Positions 8,834 to 18,834 of a stretch of 64,000 nt of DNA are shown here, piece after piece. The notes below the pieces were generated by a model. It had not been told where the DNA came from. It saw only the letters and a program-made list of their open reading frames with translations, and ran no database searches. The stretch covers positions 62,001 to 126,000 of the forward strand of contig NZ_MZGT01000004.1 of NCBI RefSeq assembly GCF_002029255.1, in the 5' to 3' direction. Within the stretch, counting starts at the first letter, position 1; every line of letters begins with the position of its first letter. The position numbers and the translations under genes were made by a program. This DNA comes from Clostridium chromiireducens (GTDB lineage: Bacteria > Bacillota > Clostridia > Clostridiales > Clostridiaceae).

Positions 8834-10567
8834 ATGAACTGGATTAATAATATTAAAATCAGAATGAAGTTAATGGTAGGATTTGCTATAGTCGCTTTTA
8901 TTGCAGGAATGGTAGGAACTATTGGTATAGTAAATATTAAGGAGATAGATAGGAATTACTCGGATTTATATGAGAATTATGGAATGTCTATGAGTAATAT
9001 TGCTGAAGTTTCTATTTCATACCAACGACTTAAAATAAATTTAAATAATATTATGTTATATAAAGATAATAATAAAACAAATGAGTATGTAAGTAGAATA
9101 AAAGATTATGATACTAAGATTCAAGAAAATATGCTCAAGTTCGAAAATTCGATTCAGACAGAAGCTGCGAGAAATGAATTATCAAATCTTAGAATTATGC
9201 TAGAAAAATATGGTACCATAAAAGATAAGATTATGGAATTGGCCCTTTCAGGAAAAGAAAATGAGGCTCTTACGTTGATGAATAGTAATGAGACTCAATC
9301 AATATCAGATCAAATAAATAATTCTGTTGATAATCTTTTTGAATTGAAAACGTCAGGAGGTCTTAGTAAATCGCAAGAATATTCGACTAAAGTAAACTAT
9401 TCAGTTATAACAATGATAACAGTAATAGTAATAGCTATGATTTCAGCCATAATTCTTGGGATAATAATTTCTAGAGTAATAAGTAAATCTATATCAGAAC
9501 TTATGAATGTAACAAATGAGATAAGTAGAGGAAATTTAGATTTTGAAATTGCTAATGATTCAAAAGACGAAGTTGGAATTCTTTCAAAATCAATGAAAAG
9601 AATGCAGCATAGGTTAAGTGAGGTAGTTGAAAATATTAGTTTTGCTGCTGAGCAGGTCACAGTTGGATCAAGACAAATATCAGATTCAACAGTAGCTTTA
9701 TCTCAAGGAGCCACAGAACAAGCAAGTGCAGTTGAAGAACTGACAGCATCTATTGAACAAATATCTGCACAGGTAAAAATTAATGCAGAAAATGCCAAAG
9801 AAGCTAATTCTATAGCAGTAAAAGCGAAAACAAATGCAATAAAGAGAAATGGCGAAATGAAATTAATGCTTACTGCAATGGATGAAATAAATAGTTGTTC
9901 AAATAATATCTCAAAAATAATTAAGGTAATTGATGAAATTGCATTTCAAACTAATATACTTGCATTAAATGCTGCTGTCGAGGCAGCAAGAGCAGGTCAA
10001 TATGGGAAGGGATTTACAGTTGTTGCAGATGAAGTTAGGAATTTAGCTGCAAGATCTGCAAATGCAGCAAAAGAAACTACAAAAATTATAGAAGAATCAA
10101 TTTTAAAAATTGAAGATGGAACAAATATTGCAAACCAAACTGCTGAAGCCCTTGAAAGTATAGTGAGAGATATAGAAAATGTTTCAGGAAGAATCAATAA
10201 TATATCAGAGGCATCAGATGAACAAGCTACAGGAATTTCACAGATATCTCAAGGAGTAATACAAATATCTCAAGTTGTTCAAGGTAATTCTGCTACTGCA
10301 GAAGAAAGTGCAGCTGCAAGTGAAGAATTAGCAGGACAAGCAGAAGTCTTGAAAGAACAAGTTCAAATGTTTAATTTAAAAAATAAAGCTTATAATGTAA
10401 GTTCAAATTATAACATAGAATCAAGTTGTGAAAGTGATGATAACTATTTTGAAAAAAGAGATAAAAAGAAAGATAGAAAATTCTTAAATAATGAGTCTTC
10501 TGAAATTAAAGAGGAAGTTAATGTTAAAAGGATAATACTTAGCGATAGTGAGTTTGGAAAATATTGA
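8834..10567 (+). CDS. Methyl-accepting chemotaxis protein, four-helix-bundle type
   Basis: The 577-residue receptor has membrane segment 1 at about 12-32, an extracellular helical domain of about 155 residues of the 4HB_MCP kind, membrane segment 2 at about 190-212, HAMP at about 212-265, then a long signalling coiled coil. The tip motif [21 protein letters not shown] (in part) binds CheA and CheW. A 60-residue charged tail follows; it has no CheR-docking pentapeptide. It lies between cheA and cheR. It is a paralogue of the receptor at 14532 (both start with WxxNxKIR and VAFIAG), so a local duplication is likely. Confidence 0.93.
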   Translation: MNWINNIKIRMKLMVGFAIVAFIAGMVGTIGIVNIKEIDRNYSDLYENYGMSMSNIAEVSISYQRLKINLNNIMLYKDNNKTNEYVSRIKDYDTKIQENMLKFENSIQTEAARNELSNLRIMLEKYGTIKDKIMELALSGKENEALTLMNSNETQSISDQINNSVDNLFELKTSGGLSKSQEYSTKVNYSVITMITVIVIAMISAIILGIIISRVISKSISELMNVTNEISRGNLDFEIANDSKDEVGILSKSMKRMQHRLSEVVENISFAAEQVTVGSRQISDSTVALSQGATEQASAVEELTASIEQISAQVKINAENAKEANSIAVKAKTNAIKRNGEMKLMLTAMDEINSCSNNISKIIKVIDEIAFQTNILALNAAVEAARAGQYGKGFTVVADEVRNLAARSANAAKETTKIIEESILKIEDGTNIANQTAEALESIVRDIENVSGRINNISEASDEQATGISQISQGVIQISQVVQGNSATAEESAAASEELAGQAEVLKEQVQMFNLKNKAYNVSSNYNIESSCESDDNYFEKRDKKKDRKFLNNESSEIKEEVNVKRIILSDSEFGKY

Positions 10568-10582
10568 AGATAAGGTGATATT

Positions 10583-11398
10583 ATGACTACAATTACAGAA
10601 AATGAATTTGCTAAGTTATCGAAGTATATTAAAGATAATTATGGTATTAATCTAAAAGAGGAAAAGAAGATGCTTGTTATCGGAAGACTGCACAATGTAT
10701 TAGCAGAGTTAAAATTTAAAAGTTTTTCAGAGTACTATGATTATATAATTTTAGACAAAAGTGGTAAAGCAGTTAATACATTAATAAATAAAATTACGAC
10801 TAATCATACGTACTTTATGCGTGAAAAAAATCACTTTATCTACTTAAAAGAAAAAGTACTTCCATACTTGATGAAATCTGTAAAGGATAGAGATTTGAGA
10901 ATTTGGTCTGCAGGGTGCTCATCAGGAGAAGAAGCATATACTCTTGCTATGATATTAGATGAATTTTTTAAGGAAGAGAAGCTGTGGTGGGATAAGAAGA
11001 TATTAGCTACGGATATTTCAGAAAAAGTCTTAAGTATTGCTAGAACTGGAATATATAATAAACAGCAAGTATCTCAACTGCCTGAAACTTGGAAGAGAGA
11101 TTATTTGAGAAATTGTAATGAGGAAAAATATGAGTTTACTGATAAGATAAAAAATGAAATTATATATAGAAAATTTAATTTAATGGATAGTGTATTTCCG
11201 TTTAAGAAAAAGTTTCATGTTATTTTTTGTAGAAACGTAATGATTTATTTTGACAACAATACAAAAAATGAATTAGTTAGAAAATTTTATAATAGCATGG
11301 AGGATGGAGGATATCTATTTATAGGGCATTCAGAATCATTAAATGGAGGAACTATGGGATTCAATTACGTAATGCCATCTGTATATAGAAAAGGGTAA
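10583..11398 (+). CDS. cheR: Chemotaxis protein methyltransferase CheR
   Basis: The 271-residue S-adenosylmethionine-dependent methyltransferase methylates receptor glutamates. It has the N-terminal helical CheR domain (about 1-75) and the Rossmann domain with the SAM-binding motif IWSAGCSSGEEAYTLAM (about 107-123), plus ILATDIS and VIFCRNVMIYF. Start: ATG after AAGGTGATATT. It begins 15 bases after the MCP stop, and cheB follows closely, giving the adaptation pair CheR/CheB in one operon. Confidence 0.96.
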   Translation: MTTITENEFAKLSKYIKDNYGINLKEEKKMLVIGRLHNVLAELKFKSFSEYYDYIILDKSGKAVNTLINKITTNHTYFMREKNHFIYLKEKVLPYLMKSVKDRDLRIWSAGCSSGEEAYTLAMILDEFFKEEKLWWDKKILATDISEKVLSIARTGIYNKQQVSQLPETWKRDYLRNCNEEKYEFTDKIKNEIIYRKFNLMDSVFPFKKKFHVIFCRNVMIYFDNNTKNELVRKFYNSMEDGGYLFIGHSESLNGGTMGFNYVMPSVYRKG

Positions 11399-11425
11399 GT
11401 TTAATTAGTTGAGAAGGTGAAATTT

Positions 11426-12457
11426 ATGAGAAAAATTAGAGTGTTAGTGGTTGACGATAGTTTAGTATTTAGAGAAGCAATATCTATGGGAATATCCAGA
11501 GATCCTAATATTGAAGTGGTAGGAAAAGCAGTGGATCCTTATGATGCTAGAGACAAACTTCTTGAGTTAAATCCAGATGTAATGACATGCGATGTACAAA
11601 TGCCTAAGTTAAATGGAGTAGAATTTATTAAGAGACTTCTGCCACAATATAAGATTCCTATAGTTGTTGTAAGTTCTATAAGTGATATTGTATTTGATGC
11701 CATGGATGCAGGGGCAGTAGATTTCCTTAGCAAGCCTGATGCTAGAATTCCTAATGCATTTGAAATATTTACGAATGAGTTAATACAAAAGATTAAAGGA
11801 GCAGTAAGCGCAAATTTATCAGCTAGTTTAATTCAGCAGCAACGAACAAATGTGAAGAATGTACAAGAAAAGAATAGTATAAACGTTGTTAACAATAAAG
11901 TTATAGCAATAGGTGCTTCAACTGGTGGTACAGAAGCAATTCATACATTATTAAAAATGCTGCCTCCAACAATGCCTGGAATAGTAATAGTTCAGCATAT
12001 TCCCCCGGTGTTTTCCAAAATGTTCGCCGATAGACTTAATCTACAAACACATTTTCATGTGAAGGAAGCGCAGAGTGGAGATATTATTGAACCAGGGAAG
12101 GTTTTGATAGCACCAGGTGATAAACATATGAAAGTTAAGAGGGCTATAGATAAATATATAGTAGATACTTCACCTGGAATTAAGGTTAATGGGCATTGCC
12201 CATCAGTCGATGTACTTTTTGAATCTGTGGCAAAGGTGGCTGGGAGAAATGCAGTAGGAGTAATACTTACTGGAATGGGGTATGATGGGGCAAAGGGACT
12301 TATGTCTATGAAAAGAGCAGGGGCAAGAACTGTTGGTCAGGATCAGCAATCTTCTGTTGTTTATGGAATGCCTAAAGTGGCCTTTGATATAGGAGCCGTT
12401 GAAAAACAAATTCATATATCAAAGATTCCGGGAATTTTGATTGATATGTTTAAATAG
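11426..12457 (+). CDS. cheB: Chemotaxis response regulator/protein-glutamate methylesterase CheB
   Basis: The 343-residue protein has an N-terminal receiver with phosphoacceptor D56 (MTCDVQMPKLNG) and a C-terminal methylesterase domain with the catalytic serine in GASTGGTEA and the family motif GMGYDGAKG. It demethylates receptors when phosphorylated by CheA. ATG 11426 is chosen because GAAGGTGA lies just upstream; an in-frame GTG at 11417 falls inside that site. The gene ends in a hairpin that also serves the oppositely oriented regulator. Confidence 0.96.
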   Translation: MRKIRVLVVDDSLVFREAISMGISRDPNIEVVGKAVDPYDARDKLLELNPDVMTCDVQMPKLNGVEFIKRLLPQYKIPIVVVSSISDIVFDAMDAGAVDFLSKPDARIPNAFEIFTNELIQKIKGAVSANLSASLIQQQRTNVKNVQEKNSINVVNNKVIAIGASTGGTEAIHTLLKMLPPTMPGIVIVQHIPPVFSKMFADRLNLQTHFHVKEAQSGDIIEPGKVLIAPGDKHMKVKRAIDKYIVDTSPGIKVNGHCPSVDVLFESVAKVAGRNAVGVILTGMGYDGAKGLMSMKRAGARTVGQDQQSSVVYGMPKVAFDIGAVEKQIHISKIPGILIDMFK

Positions 12458-12460
12458 AAA

Positions 12461-12488
12461 AAAATGGACTACTATACTAGTCCATTTT
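12461..12488. terminator. Bidirectional terminator between cheB and the reversed regulator
   Basis: AAAATGGACTA (12461-12471) pairs with TAGTCCATTTT (12478-12488), with A and T tracts on the two sides. It overlaps the stop codon of the minus-strand regulator and lies four bases after cheB, so it serves two convergent genes. Confidence 0.8.
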
Positions 12489-13128
12489 TAACAGCGTATA
12501 CGGCTAACTGAGTGCGGTCCTTTAACTGGAGCTTAGAAATGATTTCAGTAATTATATTTTTGACAGTTCCTTCAGCAATAAACAAAGAAGCTCCAATTTC
12601 TTTATTATCTTTTCCATCGACAATCATAGATACAATTTGTATTTCTCTTTCTGTTAAGGAAATATCTATACCATGAATATCAACAGTTTTCTTTTTAGAT
12701 TTTTTGCTATCCTTACGCAGATTTAATAACATAGGGCTTAAAATATCTTTCGTAATTATTCCTAACCCTAATGAAGCACTCTTAATTGATAGTATCAGTT
12801 CTTCGGTACTTATATCTTTTAAAATATATCCATCTGCGCCGTTACTTATTGCATCTGTAACATCAGTTTTGTCATTAGATGCCGTAAGGATTAATACTTT
12901 AATTGAAGGAAAATCTGATTTTATTAATTTTGTGGCTTCAGTACCAGTGCATATGGGCATAGACAAATCCATTAATACTACATCAGGATTTTGTTCTTTA
13001 CATAAGTCATAAGCTTCCTTTCCATTAGTAGCACATGCGATGACTTGTATATCACTATTATTCTCAATTATATTTTTAAAACTCTCTCTCAAAAGCCTTT
13101 GATCTTCGGCAATAATAACCCTTGTCAT
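12472..13128 (-). CDS. NarL/FixJ-family response regulator
   Basis: The 218-residue protein has an N-terminal receiver (phosphoacceptor D54 in VLMDLSMP, conserved lysine in GYILKDIS) and a C-terminal LuxR-type helix-turn-helix (LTEREIQIVSMIVDGKDNKEI then AEGTVKNIITEI). It is a DNA-binding transcription factor. The only minus-strand gene inside the chemotaxis block, it converges on cheB and diverges from cheY. No cognate NarX-type sensor is adjacent. An AGAGAGG site precedes the ATG. It might regulate the flanking che genes, but that is inference. Confidence 0.9.
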   Translation of the reverse strand: MTRVIIAEDQRLLRESFKNIIENNSDIQVIACATNGKEAYDLCKEQNPDVVLMDLSMPICTGTEATKLIKSDFPSIKVLILTASNDKTDVTDAISNGADGYILKDISTEELILSIKSASLGLGIITKDILSPMLLNLRKDSKKSKKKTVDIHGIDISLTEREIQIVSMIVDGKDNKEIGASLFIAEGTVKNIITEIISKLQLKDRTQLAVYAVKNGLV

Positions 13129-13338
13129 ATAAAAACCTCTCTTTACTCAAATGGATTAATATATATTAAATTTTTGCGTAAAAATAGATGAATTTCAAAA
13201 AATAGAAAACGTATTTGGTGTGAAAACCAACTCACATAATATGAATTATACCATTTTGTATATATTTCAACAATGGATAAAGCGAAACTAAATTTATATA
13301 CAAAAGAGTCTTGAGTAAATACAAATCAATTATAAAAT

Positions 13339-13382
13339 AGTGCTATTTGCATCTTGAATTAAATTTGTTGTGCAATTTGCAT
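13339..13382. promoter_or_regulatory. Tandem copies of the che-leader motif before cheY
   Basis: AGTGCTATTTGCAT (13339-13352) and TTGTGCAATTTGCAT (13368-13382) are two related sites about 30 bases apart; the second is identical to 6524-6538 before cheA. They lie about 110-155 bases before the cheY start, in a 365-base noncoding gap that also contains the start region of the divergent regulator. That divergent NarL-type protein is an obvious candidate binder, but nothing in the sequence proves it. Confidence 0.4.
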
Positions 13383-13493
13383 ATTACTGCATGACTTGCG
13401 GTACTACAAATGTATTATAGAAACATTTAAAATATAATTATTAAGAGAAGAAAGTAGAAATTAAAACAATATATTTAGGAGGTAAGGGGTAAT

Positions 13494-13862
13494 ATGAAAA
13501 GAGTATTAGTTGTGGATGATGCAGCATTTATGAGAATGGCTTTAAGATCAATTCTAGAAAAGTGTGGATTTGAAGTTGTTGGTGATGCGGATACTGGAAT
13601 AAAAGCTGTGCAGCAATATAAGTTATTACAACCAGACATAGTGACCATGGATCTAACTATGCCAGAACTTAATGGAATAGAAGCAATAAAATTGATAAGG
13701 GCAATTGATAAGAATGCGAGAATAATAGTCATATCGTCAATGGGGCATGAAATACAAGTTAGGGAAGCAATAGCTGCTGGCGCAGTATCATTTATAGTAA
13801 AACCTTTTAAAGAAGAGATTGTTAAACAACAATTATTAACTATTAGTCAAGCCAATAAATAA
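13494..13862 (+). CDS. cheY: Chemotaxis response regulator CheY
   Basis: The 122-residue single-domain receiver has acidic pocket D8/D9, phosphoacceptor D53 (TMDLTMPELNG), switch serine/threonine in VISSMG and conserved lysine in IVKPF. It carries phosphate from CheA to the flagellar switch. A strong AGGAGGTAAGGGG site precedes the ATG. It is separated from cheB by the reversed regulator and starts the second che block (cheY, cheW, MCP and kinases). Confidence 0.93.
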   Translation: MKRVLVVDDAAFMRMALRSILEKCGFEVVGDADTGIKAVQQYKLLQPDIVTMDLTMPELNGIEAIKLIRAIDKNARIIVISSMGHEIQVREAIAAGAVSFIVKPFKEEIVKQQLLTISQANK

Positions 13863-14012
13863 GTAATATCTTAGTATTGTATAAGCCAATAAAAAATTAT
13901 TGAGTTTACTAAATATATAGCAAGTGGAGATTATTATAAAAAATGAAGACGAATTCAGTGGCGTTGTGAATGATTAAAATTGTATTCAAGATAAAAGAGA
14001 GGAAGCGTTCAA

Positions 14013-14507
14013 ATGAATGAAAATGCAGCTAATGATATTGTTGATATGGAGGAGGATACTCAAAGAGGAAAGTATCTAACTTTTGTGCTTGATAATGAGT
14101 CCTATGGTATAGGCATAAATAATGTTACAGAAATCATTGGAATACAACCGATAACCTTAGTCCCAGAATTACCGGATTATATAAGAGGAATTATAAATTT
14201 AAGAGGAAAGATAATTCCAGTAATGGATGTCAGGTTGAGGTTTAGAAAGATATTTAGAGAATATAATGATAGAACTTGTATAATTGTAATTGATATAAAT
14301 GAGCTAGCAATTGGTCTTATTGTGGATAGTGTTTCAGAAGTTCTGATAATACCAGACCAAGACATTATACCACCACCAAATTTAAGTAAAGTTAATAATA
14401 AGTACATAAAGGGCATTGGGAAAACTGGGAGTGAAGTTAAGTTAATTTTAGATTGCGATAAATTAATCAGTGATGATGAAACTGACGTTCTAAGTAATAT
14501 TGAATAA
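14013..14507 (+). CDS. cheW: Chemotaxis coupling protein CheW
   Basis: The 164-residue CheW domain protein bridges receptors and CheA. It has the characteristic segments YLTFVLDNESYGIGI, IRGIINLRGKIIPVMD and GLIVDSVSEVL. GAGAGGAAG precedes the ATG. The receptor gene at 14532 follows by 24 bases, so the two are co-transcribed. Confidence 0.95.
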   Translation: MNENAANDIVDMEEDTQRGKYLTFVLDNESYGIGINNVTEIIGIQPITLVPELPDYIRGIINLRGKIIPVMDVRLRFRKIFREYNDRTCIIVIDINELAIGLIVDSVSEVLIIPDQDIIPPPNLSKVNNKYIKGIGKTGSEVKLILDCDKLISDDETDVLSNIE

Positions 14508-14531
14508 GAAGTGACAGAGAGGAGTATTTAA

Positions 14532-16148
14532 ATGAGATGGTTTTATAATATGAAAATACGCGCAAGGATACTTTCAAGTTTTTTAATTGTAGCTTTTATT
14601 GCAGGGGTTATAGGAGTTCAAGGGGTTTTTAATATAAACAAAATTAGCAAATTAGATACCGAGTTATACGAAAAAATGACAGAACCTCTAGGTGAATTAA
14701 TTAATGTTTCTAATGCATTTAGTACTATAAGAGTATATGTAAGGGATATATTGCTTGAAGATGATCCCCAGAATATACCTGAAATTGCGAATAAAATAAA
14801 GGATAAGAGTAACGAATTCGATTCAAGTCTTGATAAAGTATCTAAAACAGTATTAACGACTGAGGGTCAGGAAGTTATTAAGGATATAAAAGCTTCAAAA
14901 GTTAAATGCATGGATGTTATAAATGAAGCGGTACAATTGAAACTTCAAAATGAAAGAGAAAAAGCTAAACAGCTCTTAAGTAGCGATGGGAAAATAGTCT
15001 TAAATGAGTTAAATTCTAATATTGATAAGTTTACTAAGTTGAAACTTAATATTGCAAAGGAAACATCTGATAATAATAGCAAGATTGCAACAAATACAAC
15101 AACAATAACGATAATTATTTTAATCATAGGTATAATTATGGCTGTGTTGATTGGATTACTAATTTCTTCATCAATAAGCAAACCAGTCCGAAAAATAATC
15201 GGAATAGCTGATAAAGTAGCGGATGGAGATTTTGATATTAATATTGACATTAATAGTAAGGATGAAATTGGATTTTTAGCTACATCATTTAGAAAGATGA
15301 CTGATAGGTTGAACAGTACGATGTGCACAATAAATGCTGCGGCTGAACAAGTTGCAGCGGGGTCAAAGCAAGTATCCGATTCCAGTATAGCCTTATCTCA
15401 AGGCGCAATGGAACAAGCTAGTTCGATAGAGGAATTAACTGCATCTATTGAAGAAATATCGGCTCAAACAAAGATGAATGCAGATAATGCTGCAAATGCA
15501 AATGAAATTGCGACAAGCGCTAAAGTAAATGCAGAAGATGGTTATGAACAAATGAAAGAAATGCAAAGAGCAGTGGATGAAATAAATAATGCATCAACAA
15601 GTATATATAAGATTATAAAAGTTATTGATGAAATTGCATTCCAAACTAATATTTTGGCATTAAATGCAGCTGTTGAAGCGGCTAGGGCAGGACAACAAGG
15701 CAAGGGGTTTGCAGTTGTAGCTGAAGAAGTTAGGAATCTAGCGGCAAGATCTGCAAAAGCGGCTAAAGAAACTGCTGATATGATTGAAGGTTCAATTAAA
15801 AAAGCAGAAGCAGGAACAAAAATGGCAAACCGAACTTCGGAGGCTTTAAATAGAATTGTTGAAGATACTATAAAAGTTGCCGATTTTATAAATCAAATAG
15901 CAATAGCATCAAATGAGCAAGCTGAAGGAATTGATCAAATTAATCAAGGCGTTATGCAAGTTTCAACTGTAGTGCAAACTAATTCAGCGACAGCAGAAGA
16001 AAGCGCAGCAGCGAGTGAAGAATTAGCATCTCAAGCAGAAATGCTAAAAGAACAAGTTATGCAATTTAACTTGAAGGTCAATAATAATTCGTCAAAATAT
16101 AATTCCATTAACAATATTGATTTAGATGCTATACCTAAATACATATAA
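14532..16148 (+). CDS. Methyl-accepting chemotaxis protein, four-helix-bundle type
   Basis: The 538-residue receptor has membrane segment 1 at about 10-30, an extracellular helical sensor of about 150 residues, membrane segment 2 at about 188-212, HAMP, and a signalling domain with the tip [14 protein letters not shown] and [19 protein letters not shown]. It matches the family length and has no tail pentapeptide. It is coupled to cheW and paralogous to the receptor at 8834: the signalling parts are close while the sensors diverge, so it likely detects a different ligand. Confidence 0.93.
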   Translation: MRWFYNMKIRARILSSFLIVAFIAGVIGVQGVFNINKISKLDTELYEKMTEPLGELINVSNAFSTIRVYVRDILLEDDPQNIPEIANKIKDKSNEFDSSLDKVSKTVLTTEGQEVIKDIKASKVKCMDVINEAVQLKLQNEREKAKQLLSSDGKIVLNELNSNIDKFTKLKLNIAKETSDNNSKIATNTTTITIIILIIGIIMAVLIGLLISSSISKPVRKIIGIADKVADGDFDINIDINSKDEIGFLATSFRKMTDRLNSTMCTINAAAEQVAAGSKQVSDSSIALSQGAMEQASSIEELTASIEEISAQTKMNADNAANANEIATSAKVNAEDGYEQMKEMQRAVDEINNASTSIYKIIKVIDEIAFQTNILALNAAVEAARAGQQGKGFAVVAEEVRNLAARSAKAAKETADMIEGSIKKAEAGTKMANRTSEALNRIVEDTIKVADFINQIAIASNEQAEGIDQINQGVMQVSTVVQTNSATAEESAAASEELASQAEMLKEQVMQFNLKVNNNSSKYNSINNIDLDAIPKYI

Positions 16149-16208
16149 TATATGTAAATCATTAAGGTATTAAAAGGAAGATCAATCTTTTTCTACGGGG
16201 TGAAACTT

Positions 16209-17675
16209 ATGACAAGAGATATAAGAGTTCTCATAATAGAGGATTCAAAAGCTTCTTTAAATTACGAAGTAGCTCAGCTTAAAGCGAGTGGATTTAATGT
16301 GGAATATGAACAAGTTGAGAATGCAGAGTCATTAAGAAATGCACTAAGTAGTGGTATGTGGGATATTATTTTATCCGATCATGTCATGCCAAGTTTTAGC
16401 TCGATTGAAGCGCTGCAAATACTGAATGAAACAGGATTTGATATTCCTTTCATAATAGTATCAGGAGAGATAGGGGAAGAAGTTGCTGTAGAAGCCATGC
16501 GTGCTGGTTGTAGGGATTACATTATGAAAGACAAATTAGCACGGCTTGGCCCTGTGGTGAAACGCGAACTTAATGAATTCAGTGAAAGAATCAACAGGAA
16601 AAGAATTGAGGAAGAAATGAAAAATATTCTTATAAAGGCTAAAGAGGAAGCAGAAGCAGCAAATGAGGCAAAAAGCAATTTTTTGGCAAATATGAGTCAT
16701 GAAATACGCACGCCTCTTAATGGTATCATAGGAATGATTGAGTTGACTTTAATAGGTGAAACATTAAGTGATGAACAAAGAGAAAATTTAATCATTGCAA
16801 AGAATAGCGCATATTCTCTAATAAATATTGTTAATGCGATTTTAGATTTTTCTAAATCAGAAGCTGGTAAGATGGAGTTAAAGCAAAATAACTTTAGCCT
16901 TAGAGATCTTGTTAATAAAACAATAAAAATCCATAGTTATGATGCAAAAATAAAGGGAATTACTCTAGAGTGTCATGATTTTAATGAAATCCCTGATCTA
17001 TTATATGGAGATTATGGAAAGCTTCAACAAATACTTAGTAATTTAATAAGCAATGCAATAAAATTTACTCAAGAGGGAAAAGTCACGCTTATAGTTGAAA
17101 AGAATTATGAATATGAAGAGGAAATTGGTATAAAGTTTTCTGTGCAAGATACAGGAATTGGTATTAATGAAAATGATACGACTTTACTTTTCAAGAGCTT
17201 TAGTCAACTAAATAATTCATATTCTCGTGAATATAGGGGGACAGGATTAGGGCTTGCATTATCAAAGCAATTAGTTGAAATGTTAAATGGAGATATCTGG
17301 CTTGAGAGTGAAGAGCGAGTTGGAAGTACTTTTAAATTTACTACAAAATTTAAGTTAGCCAAAGTGGAGGACGTAAATAAATATTATAGGGGTATTAAAA
17401 AAGTAAATGATATAGAAGATGTCATTAACAGAAAGAATAGCATGGCTTTTAATAATGAACTGAATAAACTCCTAGAAAATATGAACGATGCAAAAGGTGA
17501 TATGAGAAAAATTGAGAAGTTAGCAGATTTTATTAATAATTCCTTACTTCTTTCTAAATTTGATGATTTAGTAATGATGGGTTTTAAATTAAAAATAAAC
17601 GCAAGAAGAAGCAATATAGACAAGGTAAAAGATGCATTTGAACGATTAGAAAGTGATGTAATGAAGTTAATGTAA
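16209..17675 (+). CDS. Receiver-first histidine kinase (REC-HisKA-HATPase) with a helical tail
   Basis: The 488-residue cytoplasmic protein starts with a receiver domain (phosphoacceptor D57 in LSDHVMP), then a coiled coil, HisKA with H164 in [12 protein letters not shown], and an ATPase domain with DTGIGI and [12 protein letters not shown]. About 90 helical residues follow that match no domain I can name; the last part (residues about 430-488) looks like a four-helix-bundle protein without an evident HPt histidine. No membrane segment is present, so the input is probably another kinase acting on the receiver. Start ATG 16209 is preferred over GTG 16200, which lies in its GGGGTG site. It pairs with the receiver gene 35 bases downstream. 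Confidence 0.88.
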   Translation: MTRDIRVLIIEDSKASLNYEVAQLKASGFNVEYEQVENAESLRNALSSGMWDIILSDHVMPSFSSIEALQILNETGFDIPFIIVSGEIGEEVAVEAMRAGCRDYIMKDKLARLGPVVKRELNEFSERINRKRIEEEMKNILIKAKEEAEAANEAKSNFLANMSHEIRTPLNGIIGMIELTLIGETLSDEQRENLIIAKNSAYSLINIVNAILDFSKSEAGKMELKQNNFSLRDLVNKTIKIHSYDAKIKGITLECHDFNEIPDLLYGDYGKLQQILSNLISNAIKFTQEGKVTLIVEKNYEYEEEIGIKFSVQDTGIGINENDTTLLFKSFSQLNNSYSREYRGTGLGLALSKQLVEMLNGDIWLESEERVGSTFKFTTKFKLAKVEDVNKYYRGIKKVNDIEDVINRKNSMAFNNELNKLLENMNDAKGDMRKIEKLADFINNSLLLSKFDDLVMMGFKLKINARRSNIDKVKDAFERLESDVMKLM

Positions 17676-17709
17676 ATTATGATAGTATAAATAAGGGAGG
17701 GATTAATTA

Positions 17710-18108
17710 ATGAGGATCCTTATTGCGGAAGATGATTATGTTAATAGAAGATTCTTGTTTAAGTTTTTTTCACAGTATGGTGATTGCGATATGGTGGTTA
17801 ATGGTGAGGAGGCGGTTCAAGCGTTTATGTTTTCACTTGAAGAAAGTGATCCATACGGGCTTATATGCCTAGATATAATGATGCCGAAGTTAGATGGGTT
17901 AAAAGCCCTGAAAGTGATTACTTCTATTGAAAAAGAGAAGGAAATTAGTGATAATGAAATTTCTAAAAAATTTGTTATAACGGCTTTAGATAATGCAAAG
18001 GATGTTCAAAATGCCTTTGAAATGGGATGCGAAGTCTATGTAACTAAGCCAATAAACACAGAAAAACTTATTGAAGTAATGAAAAAATTAAAGCTTGATA
18101 CGGAGTAA
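17710..18108 (+). CDS. Stand-alone response regulator receiver protein
   Basis: The 132-residue CheY-like protein has D8/D9, phosphoacceptor D55 (LICLDIMMPKLDG), T-loop in VITALDNA and lysine in YVTKPIN. It has no output domain. It lies directly after the receiver-first kinase with AGGGAGG before its ATG, so it is the probable partner. The palindromic repeat at 18109 starts immediately after its stop codon. Confidence 0.9.
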   Translation: MRILIAEDDYVNRRFLFKFFSQYGDCDMVVNGEEAVQAFMFSLEESDPYGLICLDIMMPKLDGLKALKVITSIEKEKEISDNEISKKFVITALDNAKDVQNAFEMGCEVYVTKPINTEKLIEVMKKLKLDTE

Positions 18109-18319
18109 TAACATAGTGTTTAGATTTATGTGTAATTTTTTCGGTTTCTAGGAATTTTGATGGATGATTCTACGACTAGAAGTTGCACCACAATGCTTGC
18201 CTCAACGACACGCGTTGAACAAGCATTGTGGAACAACCCTCTAGTCAAGAATCATTACCATCAGAATTCCAATGAAACACTGCAAACAATATGTTACTTA
18301 TTTCTAGTAAAGTGATACA
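18109..18319 (+). repeat. Dispersed long-palindrome element, copy A
   Basis: An imperfect hairpin fills the space between two convergent genes. Core boxes are TTGCACC at 18183-18189 and GGAACAAC at 18230-18237, with inner arms CACAATGCTTG and CAAGCATTGTG, and a smaller apical hairpin TCAACG/CGTTGA. Outer arms start GGAATTTTGATGG and end CCATCAGAATTCC, with a 2-base bulge before CCATC. The right end TAGTAAAGTGATACAC is shared exactly with copy B. See the first finding for the family. Confidence 0.85.
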
Positions 18320-18385
18320 CTAAAGCTAACAATTATAAACGTGTATCTGCTTTCTATGGGTTATAACATAAATTTAAGTTACAGG

Positions 18386-18748
18386 TTATTTATCTATAGA
18401 CTTTTGGCTAAAGTAATTTTGTATTTCTTTCACAGCCAAATAACAAATATTAATTAAATTGTTTAAGTCTGATTTAAGACTGTTATAGTTATTAGATTTT
18501 AATGCATCATTAATTTTAGTAGTTTCTTCATAAATATCAATCAGTCTATAGTTACCCGTAACTCCTTTAACGTTATGAATTATTTTAGAGATATTTGTTA
18601 TATCATTTTTAGCTATAAATATTTTTAATTCTGCAAGGGCGAAATTAATTTCATTAATTAATTCATTGTATAGATTATGTACGTCTTCTAAATTAAGGCC
18701 TAAATCTTTAGTAAAACCAAGTATATCATACCTGCAACTATGATTCAT
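18386..18748 (-). CDS. Stand-alone HPt phosphotransfer protein
   Basis: The 120-residue all-helical protein has the histidine-phosphotransfer motif KIIHNVKGVTGNYRL, with H58 as the likely phosphorylated residue. It relays phosphate between the hybrid kinase upstream and an unknown final regulator. I place the start at the ATG at 18748 because GGAGGT lies at 18758-18763; an in-frame ATG further out overlaps that site. It is last in a three-gene minus-strand operon with the hybrid kinase (18835) and receiver protein (21818). Confidence 0.85.
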   Translation of the reverse strand: MNHSCRYDILGFTKDLGLNLEDVHNLYNELINEINFALAELKIFIAKNDITNISKIIHNVKGVTGNYRLIDIYEETTKINDALKSNNYNSLKSDLNNLINICYLAVKEIQNYFSQKSIDK

Positions 18749-18834
18749 AAAGTATATACCTCCATTCATCCTTTCGGTTGGTTATAGCGTGAGTCTAATT
18801 TTAAAGCCATCTTTAAAAATAAAGCATAATAATT

